Of a stretch of DNA of 64,000 nucleotides, positions 40,338 through 50,613 are shown one piece after another. The notes beneath the pieces are model-generated. The model had not been told where the DNA came from. It did no database searches and saw nothing but the letters and a program-made list of their open reading frames with translations. The first letter of the stretch is position 1; every line of letters starts with the position of its first letter. Source of the DNA: VRUE01 sp963706605. GTDB taxonomy: Bacteria; Actinomycetota; Thermoleophilia; Solirubrobacterales; 70-9. A program made the translations under genes and the position numbers. The stretch spans positions 1,364,001 through 1,428,000 of the forward strand of contig OY970165.1 in the NCBI GenBank assembly GCA_963706605.1, read 5' to 3'.

Positions 40338-41341
40338 GGTGGTTCCTCCTCTGTTTTCGCTTTGCCACGGACCGCGACCGTGTGCTCCGGACGCCAGCCC
40401 ACCAGCACCTCCCGTCCCCGCTCGGACGCTGCGTCGATCGACGCGGCGTCCACGTTCTGCCGTACGAGTTGAAGCTCTCCGCCACCATCGAGGGCGACGG
40501 TGTAGCGGGTGACCATCCCCGCGTAGGCGATCTCGGCGATCCGCCCCCGCTCGGTTCGCAGCCCGTTCGGTGTCGTCGAGGCATCGAGCAGCTGGATCTT
40601 CTCCGGGCGGATCGTGAAGCGAGCGCCGTCTCGCTCCAGCAGGTTCGAGACGCCGACGAAGCCGGCGACGAACTCGGTTGCCGGTTGCTCGTAGAGCTCG
40701 ACCGGTCGGCTGACCTGCTCGATCCGGCCGTCGTGAAAGACGGCGATCCGGTCACTCATCGTCAGCGCCTCGTCCTGGTCGTGGGTGACGTAGACGAAGG
40801 TGATCCCGACGTCGCCCTGGATCGCCTTCAGCTCGCTCTGCATCTGCTCGCGCAGCTTCAGGTCGAGGGCGCCGAGCGGCTCGTCGAGCAGCAGCACCTG
40901 GGGCCGGTTGACGATCGCCCTGGCGAGGGCGACACGCTGTCGCTGGCCGCCGGAGAGCTCGCCCGGCTTGCGCTCGCCGTAGCCGGGGAGGCGGACCATC
41001 TCCAATGCCTCGTCGCGCCGGCGCGCCCGCTCCACCTTGCCGACGCCCGCGACGCGCAGCCCGTAGGCGACGTTCTCACCGACCGTCATGTGCGGAAACA
41101 GCGCGTAGTCCTGAAAGACCGTGTTGACCGCGCGGTCGTAGGGGGGCACCCCCGTCATGTCCCGTCCGGCCAACTCGATCGTCCCGCTGCTGGGGTCCTC
41201 GAAGCCGGCGATCATTCGCAGCGTCGTCGTCTTGCCCGAGCCCGAGGGCCCGAGCAGGGTGAAGAACTCCCCTGCCTCGACCTCTAGGTCGATGCCCGCA
41301 ACCGCCTGCACCTCGCCATAACGCTTGGTGAGGCTTGCCAA
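40334..41341 (-). CDS. potA: ABC transporter ATP-binding protein, PotA type
   Basis: A 335-residue ATPase with Walker A GPSGSGKTTTLRM, Q-loop FQDYALFPHM, signature LSGGQRQRVALARA, Walker B VLLLDEPLGALD and switch His in YVTHDQDEAL, followed by a TOBE domain (IRPEKIQLL, VRQNVD). It powers the polyamine-type importer. The only in-frame start near the expected N-terminus is TTG 41339-41341, without an evident ribosome site; the fold begins almost at once (LTKRYGEVQAVAGIDLEV), so a few residues may be missing or a rare start is used upstream. Confidence 0.92.
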   Translation of the reverse strand: MASLTKRYGEVQAVAGIDLEVEAGEFFTLLGPSGSGKTTTLRMIAGFEDPSSGTIELAGRDMTGVPPYDRAVNTVFQDYALFPHMTVGENVAYGLRVAGVGKVERARRRDEALEMVRLPGYGERKPGELSGGQRQRVALARAIVNRPQVLLLDEPLGALDLKLREQMQSELKAIQGDVGITFVYVTHDQDEALTMSDRIAVFHDGRIEQVSRPVELYEQPATEFVAGFVGVSNLLERDGARFTIRPEKIQLLDASTTPNGLRTERGRIAEIAYAGMVTRYTVALDGGGELQLVRQNVDAASIDAASERGREVLVGWRPEHTVAVRGKAKTEEEPP

Positions 41342-41403
41342 GCGGATGTCAGGTGGAGTAGCTACATAGAGAAGTTATCCGAGTGGTTCAGGAGGTCAAG
41401 GAC

Positions 41404-41433
41404 AAAACCACCTCGGCCAGTTGGCCGAGGTGG
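41404..41433 (-). terminator. intrinsic terminator of the NlpC/P60 gene
   Basis: A perfect 12-bp stem, CCACCTCGGCCA (41408-41419) with TGGCCGAGGTGG (41422-41433), around a two-base loop. On the minus strand it is followed by TTTT (41407-41404), 28 bases past the stop of the hydrolase gene. Confidence 0.85.
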
Positions 41434-41461
41434 AGTACGACGTCCAGTTTCTGGCGACCGG

Positions 41462-42016
41462 TTAGAACCCGGCGGGATGGCGCGCGACGTAACCGATGTT
41501 GTCGCGCAGGTCTTCGTGCCAGCGTGGTCCGGTGCCGCTGGCATCGCCCGAGGTATCCCAGCGAACCCCGGCGATCACGGCGTAGGCGTGGCCGGCATTG
41601 GCATAGACGGTGATCCAGCGCCCTTCGCCCGGCAGGCCCCAGCGTTCCATCGGGCCGGAGGGAAGCGGGCTTTCGAGGAATTCGCCGCCGTGCAGGGCAT
41701 AGCTGACCGAGCCCGAGCAGTCGTAGCCTCGGTCCCACCAGCGACCGTGGCCGCCGCCCCAGACGTAGGGTTTGGTGCGGATTTTGTTGGCCGCGGCGAT
41801 AACCGCCTTGACCCGAGTGGGCGCCGATTGCGGCGGGATCAGCATCCCGTTCGGCAGCAGCCTCGCCTTGGCGGTCGGGGTGCAGATGTCGACTTCGGCC
41901 GGCGTCAGGCCGCCGCCGCCACAGTTGGCGCTGGCGCCGGAGGGTACGAGGGCGAGGACGACAAAAGTCGCAATTACGACCAACCCCGCTCTGAACTTTG
42001 AGCTGTTCTTGTGCAA
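41462..42016 (-). CDS. NlpC/P60-family cell-wall hydrolase, secreted
   Basis: The 184-residue protein has a signal peptide (residues 1-31, ending VPSGASAN). Its NlpC/P60-like catalytic region has KPYVWGGGHGRWWDRGYDCS with the nucleophile Cys in YDCSGSVSYAL, and the His in NAGHAYAVIAG. It would cut peptide stems of peptidoglycan outside the cell. It starts at TTG 42014-42016, preceded by GAAGGAGA, and is controlled by a ydaO/c-di-AMP riboswitch just upstream. A terminator follows. Four-Gly N-terminal segment (NCGGGGLTP) is unusual but short. Confidence 0.88.
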   Translation of the reverse strand: MHKNSSKFRAGLVVIATFVVLALVPSGASANCGGGGLTPAEVDICTPTAKARLLPNGMLIPPQSAPTRVKAVIAAANKIRTKPYVWGGGHGRWWDRGYDCSGSVSYALHGGEFLESPLPSGPMERWGLPGEGRWITVYANAGHAYAVIAGVRWDTSGDASGTGPRWHEDLRDNIGYVARHPAGF

Positions 42017-42021
42017 ACCGA

Positions 42022-42176
42022 TCTCCTTCGTCGGCCTACGGGGTTAGCTGTCGGGCTGGCGCTATAGGAGCCTGCGCCCCCGCCCTAATCGAGCGAGTTA
42101 GCCCCGAAAACGTGGTTCCCCCGTTCCCGCGGCGCCTCCAGCGAGCGGGATTCGGCGTTTCGGTTGTTCGGAACGG
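42022..42176 (-). promoter_or_regulatory. ydaO/yuaA riboswitch (cyclic di-AMP)
   Basis: Read on the minus strand the leader has the hallmarks of the ydaO class: CGCCGAATCC near the 5' side, GGGGGAACCACG, TTTCGGGGCTAACTCG, CAGCCCGACAGCTAACCCCG and TAGGCCGACGAAGGAGA, ending at the ribosome site of the hydrolase. In actinobacteria this riboswitch commonly precedes NlpC/P60 and resuscitation-factor genes and turns expression down when c-di-AMP is high. A TACACT -10-like element (42187-42182) lies just upstream. Exact ends are approximate. Confidence 0.88.
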
Positions 42177-42292
42177 CGAGCAGTGTAGACGATCGCCCCG
42201 GCGGATGCTCATGAAAAACAAACATTTTGTGGCCTTTCGCACTTTCATCCCTGATTCCTCTCGGTTGGCCGACTGCTAGCTTGCGACTTGGG

Positions 42293-43096
42293 ATGGAACT
42301 TGCCGGCCGCACAACCCTGCTCACCGGCGCCACCGGCGGCCTCGGACGGGCGATCGCCGCGGCGCTGGCGGCGCACGACGCCAAACTGGTCCTCAGCGGC
42401 CGCAAGGCGGAGGCCCTGGAAGCGCTCGCGGCGGAACTGCCGGGGGAGGGACATACGGTGCTTTCGGCCGATCTGGCGGAGCCAGGCGCTGTCGAGCAGC
42501 TGGCTGCCGATGCCGGGGAGGTCGACGTCCTGGTCGCCAACGCCGGCCTCCCGGGGATGGGCCTGCTCACGGATTTAACTTCCGAGCAGCTGACGCGAGC
42601 GCTACGCGTCAACCTCGAGGCGCCGATGCTGATGGCGAGAGCGCTCTACCCGTCGATGGTGGAGCGCGGCAGCGGCCACCTCGTCTTCGTCTCCTCGCTC
42701 TCGGGCAAGGTCGCCAGCCCGCGCAGCTCGATCTACAACGCGACCAAGTTCGGCCTGCGCGGCTTCGCGTTTGGCCTGCGCACCGATCTGGGCCCGCAGG
42801 GGATCGGAGTGTCGGTCGTCTCGCCGGGCTTCGTCCGCGAGGCGGGCATGTTTGCCGAGACCGGCGCCAAGCCACCACCCGGGATGGGAACCACGACCCC
42901 GGACAAGGTGGCCGCCGCGACGGTCAAGGCGATTGAGCGGAACAAGCTCGAGGCGGTGGTCGCGCCGCTGCAGCTCCGCGCCATGTCCCACTTCGCCCTC
43001 GCCACCCCATCCATCTCAGATCGCGCCCAGAGCGGCTCAGCTGGCCAGAAAGCAGCTAAAGCCGTAGACGACGGCCATCCGCCCGACAAGCGCTAG
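42293..43096 (+). CDS. short-chain dehydrogenase/reductase
   Basis: A 267-residue classical SDR with TGATGGLGRAIAAAL, VLVANAGLPG, catalytic Ser in VFVSSLSG and the pair YNATK (YxxxK). The Arg in LVLSGRK after beta-2 suggests NADPH. The C-terminus (MSHFALATPSISDRAQSG) is unlike its nearest SDR types. ATG 42293 is chosen because TGGG-free upstream codons add no conserved sequence. It is divergent from the riboswitch-controlled hydrolase. Substrate unknown. Confidence 0.86.
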   Translation: MELAGRTTLLTGATGGLGRAIAAALAAHDAKLVLSGRKAEALEALAAELPGEGHTVLSADLAEPGAVEQLAADAGEVDVLVANAGLPGMGLLTDLTSEQLTRALRVNLEAPMLMARALYPSMVERGSGHLVFVSSLSGKVASPRSSIYNATKFGLRGFAFGLRTDLGPQGIGVSVVSPGFVREAGMFAETGAKPPPGMGTTTPDKVAAATVKAIERNKLEAVVAPLQLRAMSHFALATPSISDRAQSGSAGQKAAKAVDDGHPPDKR

Positions 43097-43131
43097 CCAG
43101 CGGCCCTCCACCGTTTGCCTAGGATGAAGTC

Positions 43132-45974
43132 GTGAGCAGTCTCGACTCCTTTGGCGCCCGTTCGGACCTCGACGTAGGTGGCCGCGTCTTACGAGGTCTT
43201 CCGCCTCGACGCCCTGCAGGAGCGCTTCGACGTTGCCCGCCTGCCGTATTCGCTGAAGGTCTTGCTGGAGAACGTGTTGCGGTTGGAGGACGGTGTTTCG
43301 GCGTCCGCAGCTGACGTCGAGGCGATCGCGAGCTGGGACGCGGCGGCTGAGCCCAGCATCGAGATCCCCTACCAGCCGGCGCGGGTCCTGATGCAGGACT
43401 TCACCGGCGTGCCGGCGGTCGTCGACCTGGCCGCGATGAGGGACGCGATGGCGGAGATCGGCGGCGACCCCGAGAAGATCAACCCGCTGGTCGACGTCGA
43501 TCTGGTGATCGACCACTCGGTCCAGGTCGACGCCTTCGGCAACGAGCGCGCCTTCGCGGTCAACGCCGAGCGCGAGTTCGAGCGCAATCGCGAGCGCTAC
43601 TCGTTCCTGAAGTGGGGACGGGAGGCGTTCGACAACTTCAGCGTCGTCCCGCCGGCGACCGGGATTTGTCACCAGGTCAACCTCGAGCACATCTCCCAGG
43701 TCGTCTACAGCAGCGACCGCGGCGGCGCCTTGCGGGCTTATCCCGACACCCTGGTCGGCACCGACTCCCACACGACGATGGTCAACGGCCTCGGCGTGCT
43801 CGGCTGGGGGGTCGGCGGGATCGAGGCCGAGGCGGCGATGCTCGGCCAGCCGGTCTCGATGCTGCTGCCGCAGGTGGTTGGCTTCAAGCTCGCCGGCGAG
43901 CTGCCGCCGGGGGCGACCGCGACCGACCTCGTGCTGACCGTGACCGAGATGCTGCGCGAGCACGGCGTCGTCTCCAAGTTCGTCGAGTTCTTCGGGCCGG
44001 GCCTCGCGACCCTCGGCCTGGCCGATCGGGCGACGATCGGCAACATGTCGCCGGAGTTCGGCTCGACCTGCGCGATCTTCCCGATCGACGCCGAGACGCT
44101 GCGCTACCTGGAGCTGACGGGACGACCGACCGAGACGCTCGAGCTGGTCGACGCCTACGCCCGCGAGCAGGGGATGTTCCACCACGCCTCCAGTCCGAAG
44201 ATCCGGTCTTCTCGGCGCCACTCTGGAGCTCGACCTGGGCGAGGTCGTGCCGAGCATCGCGGGGCCGAAGCGACCCCAGGACCGGGTGCCGCTGACGCAG
44301 GCGAAGGAGGCGTTCCTGGAGGCGATGCACGAGTTCGACCCGGAGGCGGCCGAGCAGATGGGCAACGGGGTCGACGAGGCCAACGACGAGTCCTTTCCGG
44401 CCTCCGACCCGCCCGCCGAGGACCATGACGACGAGCGTGGCAAGCCGCGCCCCGCGCTCAGCGGCGCCCCGGCGGCGACGCTCGACGGCGGTAGCGGCGA
44501 CCAGATCGAGGTGACGCTGGAGGACGGCACGAGGGTCGAGCTCGACCACGGCCGCGTCGTGATCGCCGCCATCACCAGCTGCACCAACACCTCGAACCCC
44601 TCGGTGATGATCGGCGCCGGGTTGCTCGCCCGCAACGCGGTGCGACGCGGCCTGACCCGCAGGCCGTGGGTGAAGACCTCGCTCGCGCCCGGCTCGACCG
44701 TGGTCACCGACTACCTCGAGAAAGCCGGCCTGACCGAGTACCTCGACCGGCTCCAGTTCAACCTCGTCGGCTATGGCTGCACGACCTGCATCGGCAACTC
44801 GGGTCCGTTGCCGCCGGAGATCTCGGCGGCGGTCGAGGAGAAGGACCTGGCGGTCTGCGCGGTGCTCTCGGGGAACCGCAACTTCGAGGGGCGGATCAAC
44901 CAGGACGTCAAGGCGAACTATCTCGCCAGCCCGCCGCTGGTGGTCGCCTACGCGCTGGCCGGCCGCATGGACCTCGACCTGACCAGCGAGCCGCTGGGAG
45001 AGGGCAGCGACGGCGAGCCCGTCTACCTGGCCGACGTCTGGCCTGACCCGGCGGAGGTGAAGGAGCTGATCGGCCGCTCGATCGCCTCGGAGATGTTCAC
45101 CAAGAACTACGGCGGGGTGCTCGAGGGCGATGAGACCTGGCAGGCGGTCGAGGTGCCGGAGGGCGACCGCTACACCTGGCCCGACTCGACCTACGTTCGC
45201 AAGCCGTCGTTCTTCGAGGGGATGCCGGCCGATCCGCCCGCGGTCGAACCGATCGTCGCCGCCCGTGTGCTGGCTCTGCTCGGCGACTCGATCACCACCG
45301 ACCACATCTCGCCGGCGGGTGCGATCAAGAAAGCGAGCCCGGCCGGTGAGTGGTTGATCGAACAGGGTGTGGAGCCGCGCGACTTCAATTCCTACGGATC
45401 GCGCCGCGGCAATCACGAGGTGATGATCCGCGGCACCTTCGCCAACATCCGCCTCCGCAACCTCCTGGTCGAGCGCGCCGGGGGGTTCACCCGCCACTTT
45501 CCGGACGGCGAGGAGACGACGATCTTCGAGGCGGCGACGACCTACGCCGCCGAAGGTGTGCCGTTGGTCGTCCTCGCGGGCAAGGAGTATGGCTCGGGTT
45601 CCTCGAGGGATTGGGCGGCGAAGGGGACGAAGCTGCTCGGCGTCAGGGCGGTCATCGCCGAGAGCTTCGAGCGGATCCACCGTTCGAACCTGATCGGCAT
45701 GGGCGTCCTACCGCTCCAGTTCCCCGCGGGGGAGACCATCGACACCCTCGGCCTCAGCGGGGAAGAGGAGATAAACGTGAGCGACCTCAAAGAAGGTAAT
45801 GCTAAGAGTGTCATTGTCAGTGCCGGGCCAGTCGAGTTCGAGGCAACCGTTCGTCTCGACACTCCAAACGAGGTCTCCTATTTCCAGAACGGCGGCATCC
45901 TTCAAACGGTGTTGCGAACCTTGCGAGGTTCAAACGGCGCCGGGCCAAGCGAGGCAAGGACGCAGGGAGCCTGA
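43132..45974 (+). CDS. acnA: aconitate hydratase A (three apparent frameshifts)
   Basis: Isomerises citrate to isocitrate. The frame opens at GTG 43132 with SSLDSFGARSDLDVGG, shifts near 43186 into SYEVFRLDALQERFDVARLP, then near 44196 and again near 44217 before LELDLGEVVPSIAGPKRPQD. All landmarks are present: LVGTDSHTTMVNGLGVLGWG, ITSCTNTSNP and GYGCTTCIGNSGPLP (the three cluster Cys), GDSITTDHISPAG, FNSYGSRRGNH and GSGSSRDWAAKG. Joined, it is about 945 residues, slightly longer than usual (~900). Because conserved sequence resumes exactly after each break, sequencing error is more likely than decay. A hairpin overlaps the stop. Confidence 0.9.
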
Positions 45975-45993
45975 ATAGCAGCGCTATTCAGGC
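45969..45993 (+). terminator. hairpin at the acnA stop
   Basis: GCCTGAATAGC (45969-45979) and GCTATTCAGGC (45983-45993) form a perfect 11-bp stem with an AGC loop; the acnA TGA lies inside the left arm. No T-run follows, so it may act as an end-stabilising hairpin or as a weak terminator. Confidence 0.5.
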
Positions 45994-46201
45994 GACTGAG
46001 GACGCTGCATCGCGCCGGGCCCGCCGCCGTTTGAAGCCGCAAGGCGGTGCAGCGGGGCCGCGGGAGGCAGGGGGTCCGCGCGACCCTCACTGCACCTATG
46101 CGTCGGTAGCCAGGGAGGGATGCCGACGCGCCTGTTCACTCGGGCGGGACCGCCCGAAAAGAACAGTCACCTCCTAGTCATAGCGCCTGGGAGCGCTGGG
46201 G
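45994..46201. other. structured convergent intergenic region
   Basis: This 208-base gap between acnA and the DUF3817-like gene holds several helices. GCGTCGG/CCGACGC is at 46100-46106 and 46123-46129. CTGTTC/GAACAG is at 46132-46137 and 46161-46166, enclosing TCGGGCGG/CCGCCCGA at 46140-46147 and 46150-46157. GGTGCAG-CTGCACC pairs from about 46044 to 46097. On the minus strand AGGAGGTG (46175-46168) resembles a perfect ribosome site, but no ATG/GTG/TTG follows at the right distance. No known riboswitch class is recognised. Confidence 0.4.
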
Positions 46202-46552
46202 TCAAGGCATCTTGAGCGGATCTACGGGGTTTTCCACGACTTTTTGCGGAGAATCCCGGATACCCCACCCACGCCGCTCGATCAGTTCGATCCCGATCAC
46301 ACTGCCGACCGGGCCCACAGGGGTGAGGGTTGCGGCGAGCAGGGTGTAAGGGGCCTCGCGCCTCACGCAGGCGATCCAGATCACGATGCACAGCACCACG
46401 AAGCCCAGCCCGTGCGCCCACCCGAACACCATCGTCTCGGTGTCGAAGCCCGGCACCAGCCAGAACGCGATCAGCGCCGCAAAGATCGCCAGCTCGACCC
46501 AGGAAAGCCGCTTCACCCAGACGAACAGTCGCCCGGGGACGGGCTTGCGCAT
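46202..46552 (-). CDS. DUF3817-like small membrane protein
   Basis: The 116-residue product has three to four hydrophobic segments (LSWVELAIFAALIAFWLVPG, FGWAHGLGFVVLCIVIWIA, LLAATLTPVGPVGSVIGIEL) and the HG motif after the first loop seen in DUF3817 integral membrane proteins. Its ATG shares one base with the stop of the upstream kgd gene (TGATG), so the two are translationally coupled. Function unknown. Confidence 0.75.
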   Translation of the reverse strand: MRKPVPGRLFVWVKRLSWVELAIFAALIAFWLVPGFDTETMVFGWAHGLGFVVLCIVIWIACVRREAPYTLLAATLTPVGPVGSVIGIELIERRGWGIRDSPQKVVENPVDPLKMP

Positions 46553-49500
46553 CAGGCGCCCGGGGTCAGCGCGGTGAGCACGATGCGCTCCTGCTCGCGG
46601 GCGTGGGCGATCGAGTAGCCCTCACCGGGGCTGGCCCGGGTCGGGACGGCCGACGTAGCCGAGCTCGACGCCCTCGGGCATCAGGTCGGGGAGGCGGCGC
46701 GACATCACCTTCCAGCAGCCCATGTTGCGCGGCTCCTCCTGCGCCCAGACGATCTCCTTCAGATTGGGGTAGGAGGCGATCAGCTCGCTCAGCTGTTGCT
46801 TGGCGAAGGGGTAGAGCAGCTCGACCCGGGCGATCGCCACGTTCTCGGCCGCCTCGCGCCGCTCGCTGGCGTCGATGTCCCAGTAGACCTTGCCGGTGCA
46901 CAGCACCAGGCGCTCCACCTTCTCGCGGCGCTCGGCCGCGGTGGGGTCGTCGAGGATGAAGTGGAAATGGCTGTCGGTCAGCTGCTCGACGGAGGCCGCG
47001 GCGCGGTCGAGTCGCAGCAGGCCCTTCGGGGTGAAGACGATCAGCGGCCGCGGCTTGCGGATCAGCGCCTGACGGCGCAGCAGGTGGAAGTACTGGGCGG
47101 CGGTGCTGGGGTTGGCGATGCGGATGTTGCCCTCCGCGGCCAGCGCCATGAAGCGCTCGATGCGGGCGCTCGAGTGCTCCGGGCCCGAGCCCTCGTAGCC
47201 GTGCGGGAGCAGCAGCGTGAGGCGGCTGGTCTGTCCCCACTTGGCCTCGCCGGAGACGATGAAGCTGTCGATGATCACCTGGCCCGCGTTGGCGAAGTCG
47301 CCGAACTGCGCCTCCCAGAGGACCAGCGCATTCGGCGTCGCCGCCGAGTAGCCGTACTCGAAGCCGAGGCAGGCGATCTCCGAGAGCGGGCTGTTGTAGA
47401 GCTCGAAGGGGGCGCTGGCGTCGGCGAGGTTCTGCATCGGGCAGTAGGGCAGCCCCGTCTTCTCGTCATGGAGCACGAGGTGGCGATGGGAGAAGGTGCC
47501 GCGCTCGGTGTCCTGCCCGGTGAGGCGGATGTGGACGCCATCGGTCAGCAGCGAGGCGAAGGCCAGCGCCTCGGCGTGGCCGAACTCGATCTGCCGCCCT
47601 CGCAGCGCCTGCTCTCGCTTGCCGAGCGGTTTGCGCAGCTTGCGGTGGATCGTGAAGCTCTCCGGCACCTCCAACAGCGCCTCGTTCAGCTCGCGCAGCT
47701 TCTCCGTCGGGACGGCCGTCTCGACCGGGGGGCTGGCGCTGCGGTCGAGTTCGCCGGTGCTCGAGGTGGTCACGGTGGGGTCTTCGTACTCGCCCAGCTC
47801 CATCTTCTTGCGCAGGTCCTTGAGCGCCGCCGACATCTCGTCGTGGCGCTCCTTGCGCGCCCTCTCGACGTCCTCGCGAGCGATCGTCCCCTCGTCGATC
47901 AGCTTCTCGGCGTAGATCTCGGAGACCGGTGGGTGGGACTTGATCTTGGCGGCGATCGCCGGCTGGGTGTAGGCCGGCTCGTCGGTCTCGTTGTGGCCGT
48001 AGCGGCGGTAGCCGATCACGTCGATGACGATGTCCCGTCCCCAGCGCTCGCGGTAGGCCATCGCCAGGCGGATCGCCGCGGAGCAGGCCTCGACGTCGTC
48101 GGCGTTGACGTGGACGATCGGCACGTTGAACCCCTTCGCCATGTCGGCCGCGTAGGGCGTGGAGCGGGCGTCCTCGGGGTCGGTGGTGAAGCCCACCTGG
48201 TTGTCCTGGATGATGTGGATCGTGCCGCCGGTGGTGTAGCCGCGCAGCGCCTGCAGGTTGAGCGTCTCGGCGACCACTCCCTGGCCGGGGAAGGCGGCGT
48301 CGCCGTGCAGGAGGACGGGCACCGCGCGCTTCGGTTCGTGGTGGAGCTTCGAGCCGTCGAGCTCGGACTGGAGGAAGCGGGTCGCGCCCTCGACCACCGG
48401 GTCGACGAACTCGAGGTGGCTCGGGTTGGGGTAGAGGCGCACGGCGATCTTCTCGCCCTCGCTGGTCTCGTAGATCCCCTGGTGGCCGTAGTGGTACTTG
48501 ACGTCGCCGGTGCCGCCGTGGGGGATCGAGGCGACCGCCTTCACCTGCTCGATCTGCTTGGAGCCCTCGAACTCGGCGAGGATCGACTCCACCGAGCGGC
48601 CGAGGTTGTGGGCGAGGACGGCGAGGCGGCCGCGATGGGCCATCCCGAAGACGACCTCTTCGGCGCCGGCGCGGCCGGCGAGGGTGACCAGCTCGTCGAG
48701 CATCGGGACGATCGCGTCGAGTCCCTCGATCGTGAAGATCTTCTGCCCCAGGTAGGCCTTCTCGACGAAGCGCTCGAACTCGAAGACGTCGATCAGCCGT
48801 CCCAGCAGGCGGCGTTTCTCGTCGTCGTCGAGCGGCTGGCGGTGGGCGCCGGTCTCGACCATCTCGCGCAGCCAGGTCCGCTGCTGGTGGGAGGAGAGGT
48901 GCTCGAACTGGTAGGCGATCGGGCCGCAGTAGGCCTCCCGCATCCTCGGCAGCACCTCGAGCAGCGTCTCGCCGGGGACGCCGATGCGGAGGATCGAGGC
49001 GGGGATCCGGGCCATCAGCTCCGGCGTCAGGTTGAGGTTCTCCGGCTGGATCGCCGGGTCGCCCTTCGGCTCGCGCCCGAGCGGGTCGAGGCGGGCGGCA
49101 GAGGTGGCCGTGGGTGCGGTAGCCCTTGAGCAGCGAGGTGGCGGCCTGGACCGCCTGCAGGAGCTCCTCGTCCGGCTGGCCGGGTGCCGCGGCCGGCACG
49201 GCGGCGCCGAGCGGGGGAGCCGAGGCGGAGGCCGGGTGGGCGGCGGCGAGCGGGGCCGGGTCGACGCCGAGGTCGGCGGCGCGCCGCCTCGTAGAAGCCA
49301 TCCTCGCCTTCGAGCAGCTCTTCGATGCGGCGCAGGAAGGCGCCCGACTCGGCGCCCTGGATCACCCGGTGGTCGTAGGTCGAGGTCAGCGTCATCGTCT
49401 TCGAGACCCCGAGCTGCCGGAGCCGCTCCGGCGAGGCGTGCGCCCACTCCGGCGGGTAGGCGATCGCCCCGGCGGCGACGATCGCGCTCTGGCCGCGCAT

Positions 49501-50587
49501 CAGGCGCGGGACGGAGGCGACGGTGCCGATCCCGCCCGGGTTGGTCAGCGAGATGTTGGTGCCCTGGAAGTCGTCGGCGGTGAGCTTGCTCTCCCGCGTC
49601 TTCGTGATCAGGTCCTCGTAGTAGGAGTGGAAGGCGGCGAAGTCGAGCCCATCGGCGCCCTTGATCGCCGGCACCATCAGGCTGCGCGAGCCGTCCTTGC
49701 GCTCGATGTCGACCGCGATGCCGAGGTTGACCGGGCCGTTCTCGATCGCGAACGGCTTGCCCTCGCGCTCCTCGAAGCTGCGCGTCATCACCGGCCACTG
49801 CTTGGCCGCCTGCACGATCGCCCAGGCGATCAGGTGGGTGAAGGAGACCTTCAACCCCCGCTCCTTCAGCTGCCCGTTGAGCGCCCTGCGCTTGGCGTCC
49901 AGCGTGTCGACCGCGATCGTCCGGAACGAGGTGGCGGTGGGAACCTCGCGGCTCTCACCCATCGCCTGCGCCAACATCGCGGCAGGCCCACGCAGAGCTT
50001 TCGCCTCTCCGGCAACGGCCGACGCCAGCTCCGCCGCCGTTGGCAGCCGCCAGCACATCCTCCTTGGTCACCTTTGCCCCCGGACCTGAGCCGCTCACAT
50101 TTCCCAGGTCGACGCCGTTTGCTTCAGCGACGCGTCGCGCCACGGGGGTGGCCCGAACTCCGTCGCCCCCGTTGGCGCCGGTGCCGGCAGTGCCAACCTT
50201 TCCGTCCGTGGGTGGCGTGGGGGATGGGGGGGTCGAGGACGCCCCCGCCCGCAGCGCCCCCCCATCCCCCGCGACAGGACCCGCGGTTGAAGCGTCTGAA
50301 CCCTCAGCCGTGCCGTTGCCCCCGCCGGAGTCACCCTCGCCCGGCTCCATCTCAGCCAACGGCGCCCCGACCGGCACCTCCTCGTCGACCGAGGCGATCA
50401 GCTTCGTGATGACGCCGTCGGCCGGCGCAGGCACCTCTGCGTCGACCTTGTCGGTCGAGACCTCGACCACCGTGTCGCCCTCGTTGACGAAGTCGCCCTC
50501 CGCCACATGCCATTCGAGAACGATGCCCTCGGTGACCGACTCGCCCATCTCGGGCATCTGGATCTGCACGGTCGCCGTTTGCGCCAT
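46552..50587 (-). CDS. kgd: multifunctional 2-oxoglutarate enzyme (E2-E1 fusion, Kgd/OdhA type) with lipoyl domain; frameshifted in this sequence
   Basis: From ATG 50585-50587 the order is: lipoyl domain (EVSTDKVDAEVPAP, lipoyl-Lys47), Pro/Gly/Ser linker, E3-binding domain (RATPVARRVAEANGVDLGNV), succinyltransferase core (PTATSFRTIAVDTL, STYDHRVIQGAESGAF) and the ThDP-dependent E1 decarboxylase (MAHRGRLAVLAH, LLHGDAAFPGQGVVAETLNL, WEAQFGDFANAGQV). It oxidatively decarboxylates 2-oxoglutarate toward succinyl-CoA. Apparent indels lie near 50035, 49287, 49100 and 46630; the last hides the natural end EGYSIAHAREQERIVLTALT. Mycobacterial Kgd lacks the lipoyl and E3-binding domains, so this is a fuller fusion (about 1345 residues). 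No E3 gene is nearby. Confidence 0.88.
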
Positions 50588-50613
50588 TTGTGGATTGAGT
50601 GTATGAAAGAGCG

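Noticed and set aside
46082..46160. A short minus-strand peptide (VTVLFGRSRPSEQ...) after AGGAGGTG
   Set aside because: The only GTG lies within the ribosome-site match, leaving no spacing, and it has no homologous signal; noted only as part of the structured region.
49126..50409. Long plus-strand frame over kgd
   Set aside because: Antisense shadow of the lipoyl/E2 region; Pro/Arg-rich with no motif.
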